The notes below the pieces were generated by a model. That model did no database searches, had not been told where the DNA came from, and saw only the letters and a program-made list of their open reading frames with translations. The position numbers were made by a program, and so were the translations under genes. DNA of 6,844 bases from CAYJWL01 sp964373855 (GTDB lineage Bacteria > Patescibacteriota > Andersenbacteria > UBA10190), in contig CAYJWL010000041.1 in NCBI GenBank assembly GCA_964373855.1, positions 1 through 6,844 on the forward strand, read 5' to 3'. Shown here in pieces: positions 6,652 through 6,844 of this stretch; the first letter of the stretch is position 1, and the number at the start of each line of letters is the position of its first letter.

Positions 6652-6844
6652 ATGGATCTTCAGGAGCTGGCGGCGTACGCGCGGACAGCCGGGTTTCATC
6701 AGGCGGTAGTTGGCGACTATCAGGGATTTTATGCTTTATCCCTCATCCAGTCGCCGGTTGATGACGAACGTTTTGCCATTCGCTTGCAGGTTGGTGATAA
6801 TGCAGCTCGCAATTTCCCCGACTCGGACCAGGTGAACGCCAAAG
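6652..6844 (+). CDS. Unrecognised protein, N-terminal fragment (continues past the right edge)
   Basis: The frame is open to the window end, giving 64 residues from the ATG at 6652. The protein starts MDLQELAAYARTAGF and looks soluble, with no signal peptide or membrane span in this part. I do not recognise a family. GGGGG (6641-6645) lies 6 nt before the ATG and could serve as a ribosome binding site. Other possible starts in the same frame are ATG 6646, which adds two residues, and TTG 6595, which adds nineteen. Codon choice (GCG, GCC, CGG, CAG, CTG) resembles the neighbouring genes, which supports real coding. A promoter just upstream suggests it is expressed separately from the helicase-nuclease. 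Too little is present to guess a role. Confidence 0.55.
   Translation, partial: MDLQELAAYARTAGFHQAVVGDYQGFYALSLIQSPVDDERFAIRLQVGDNAARNFPDSDQVNAK

Overview
This is a compact bacterial window with four clear protein genes, a fifth cut off at the right edge, and almost no non-coding DNA. Base composition looks moderately GC-rich by eye, with very frequent GCCGG-type words in coding DNA. No RNA gene, mobile element, CRISPR array or phage gene is visible. The host cannot be fixed from the sequence. The style of the large helicase-nuclease, the short intergenic gaps, the very short Lgt and the weak or badly spaced ribosome binding sites are compatible with a Patescibacteria (CPR)-like bacterium. 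That is an inference from memory of such proteins, not a demonstrated placement.

Layout. Positions 1-1432 (minus strand) hold a two-domain membrane protein: an N-terminal HAD-type phosphatase-like domain fused to a UbiA-family polyprenyl-phosphate transferase. Its last few residues lie beyond the left edge. A 62-bp gap (1433-1494) separates it from a divergent plus-strand pair. The pair is an MscS-family mechanosensitive channel (1495-2535) and, 10 bp later, prolipoprotein diacylglyceryl transferase Lgt (2546-3256). A 39-bp gap with a plausible promoter leads to a 1089-residue fusion of UvrD/Rep-type helicase and PD-(D/E)XK nuclease, with a probable iron-sulfur cysteine set (3296-6565). After it come a T6 run, a strong-looking extended -10 element and the start of an unrecognised gene (about 6652 to beyond 6844).

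How the genes fit together. The first three encode inner-membrane proteins: lipid-linked sugar or isoprenoid chemistry, turgor protection and lipoprotein maturation. mscS and lgt look like one operon. The helicase-nuclease is a DNA-end-processing or recombination enzyme of AdnAB/AddAB/RecB type and seems to be an independent unit.

I see no convincing new multi-gene system. The points most worth a second look are: an Lgt that lacks the usual loop and whose HPSQLYE-type motif is degenerate; a terminator-like hairpin plus T-tract inside the 3' end of lgt; the HAD-UbiA fusion as a possible one-protein 'transferase plus phosphatase'; a single-polypeptide AdnB-like helicase-nuclease; and start codons placed where transcripts could be nearly leaderless.
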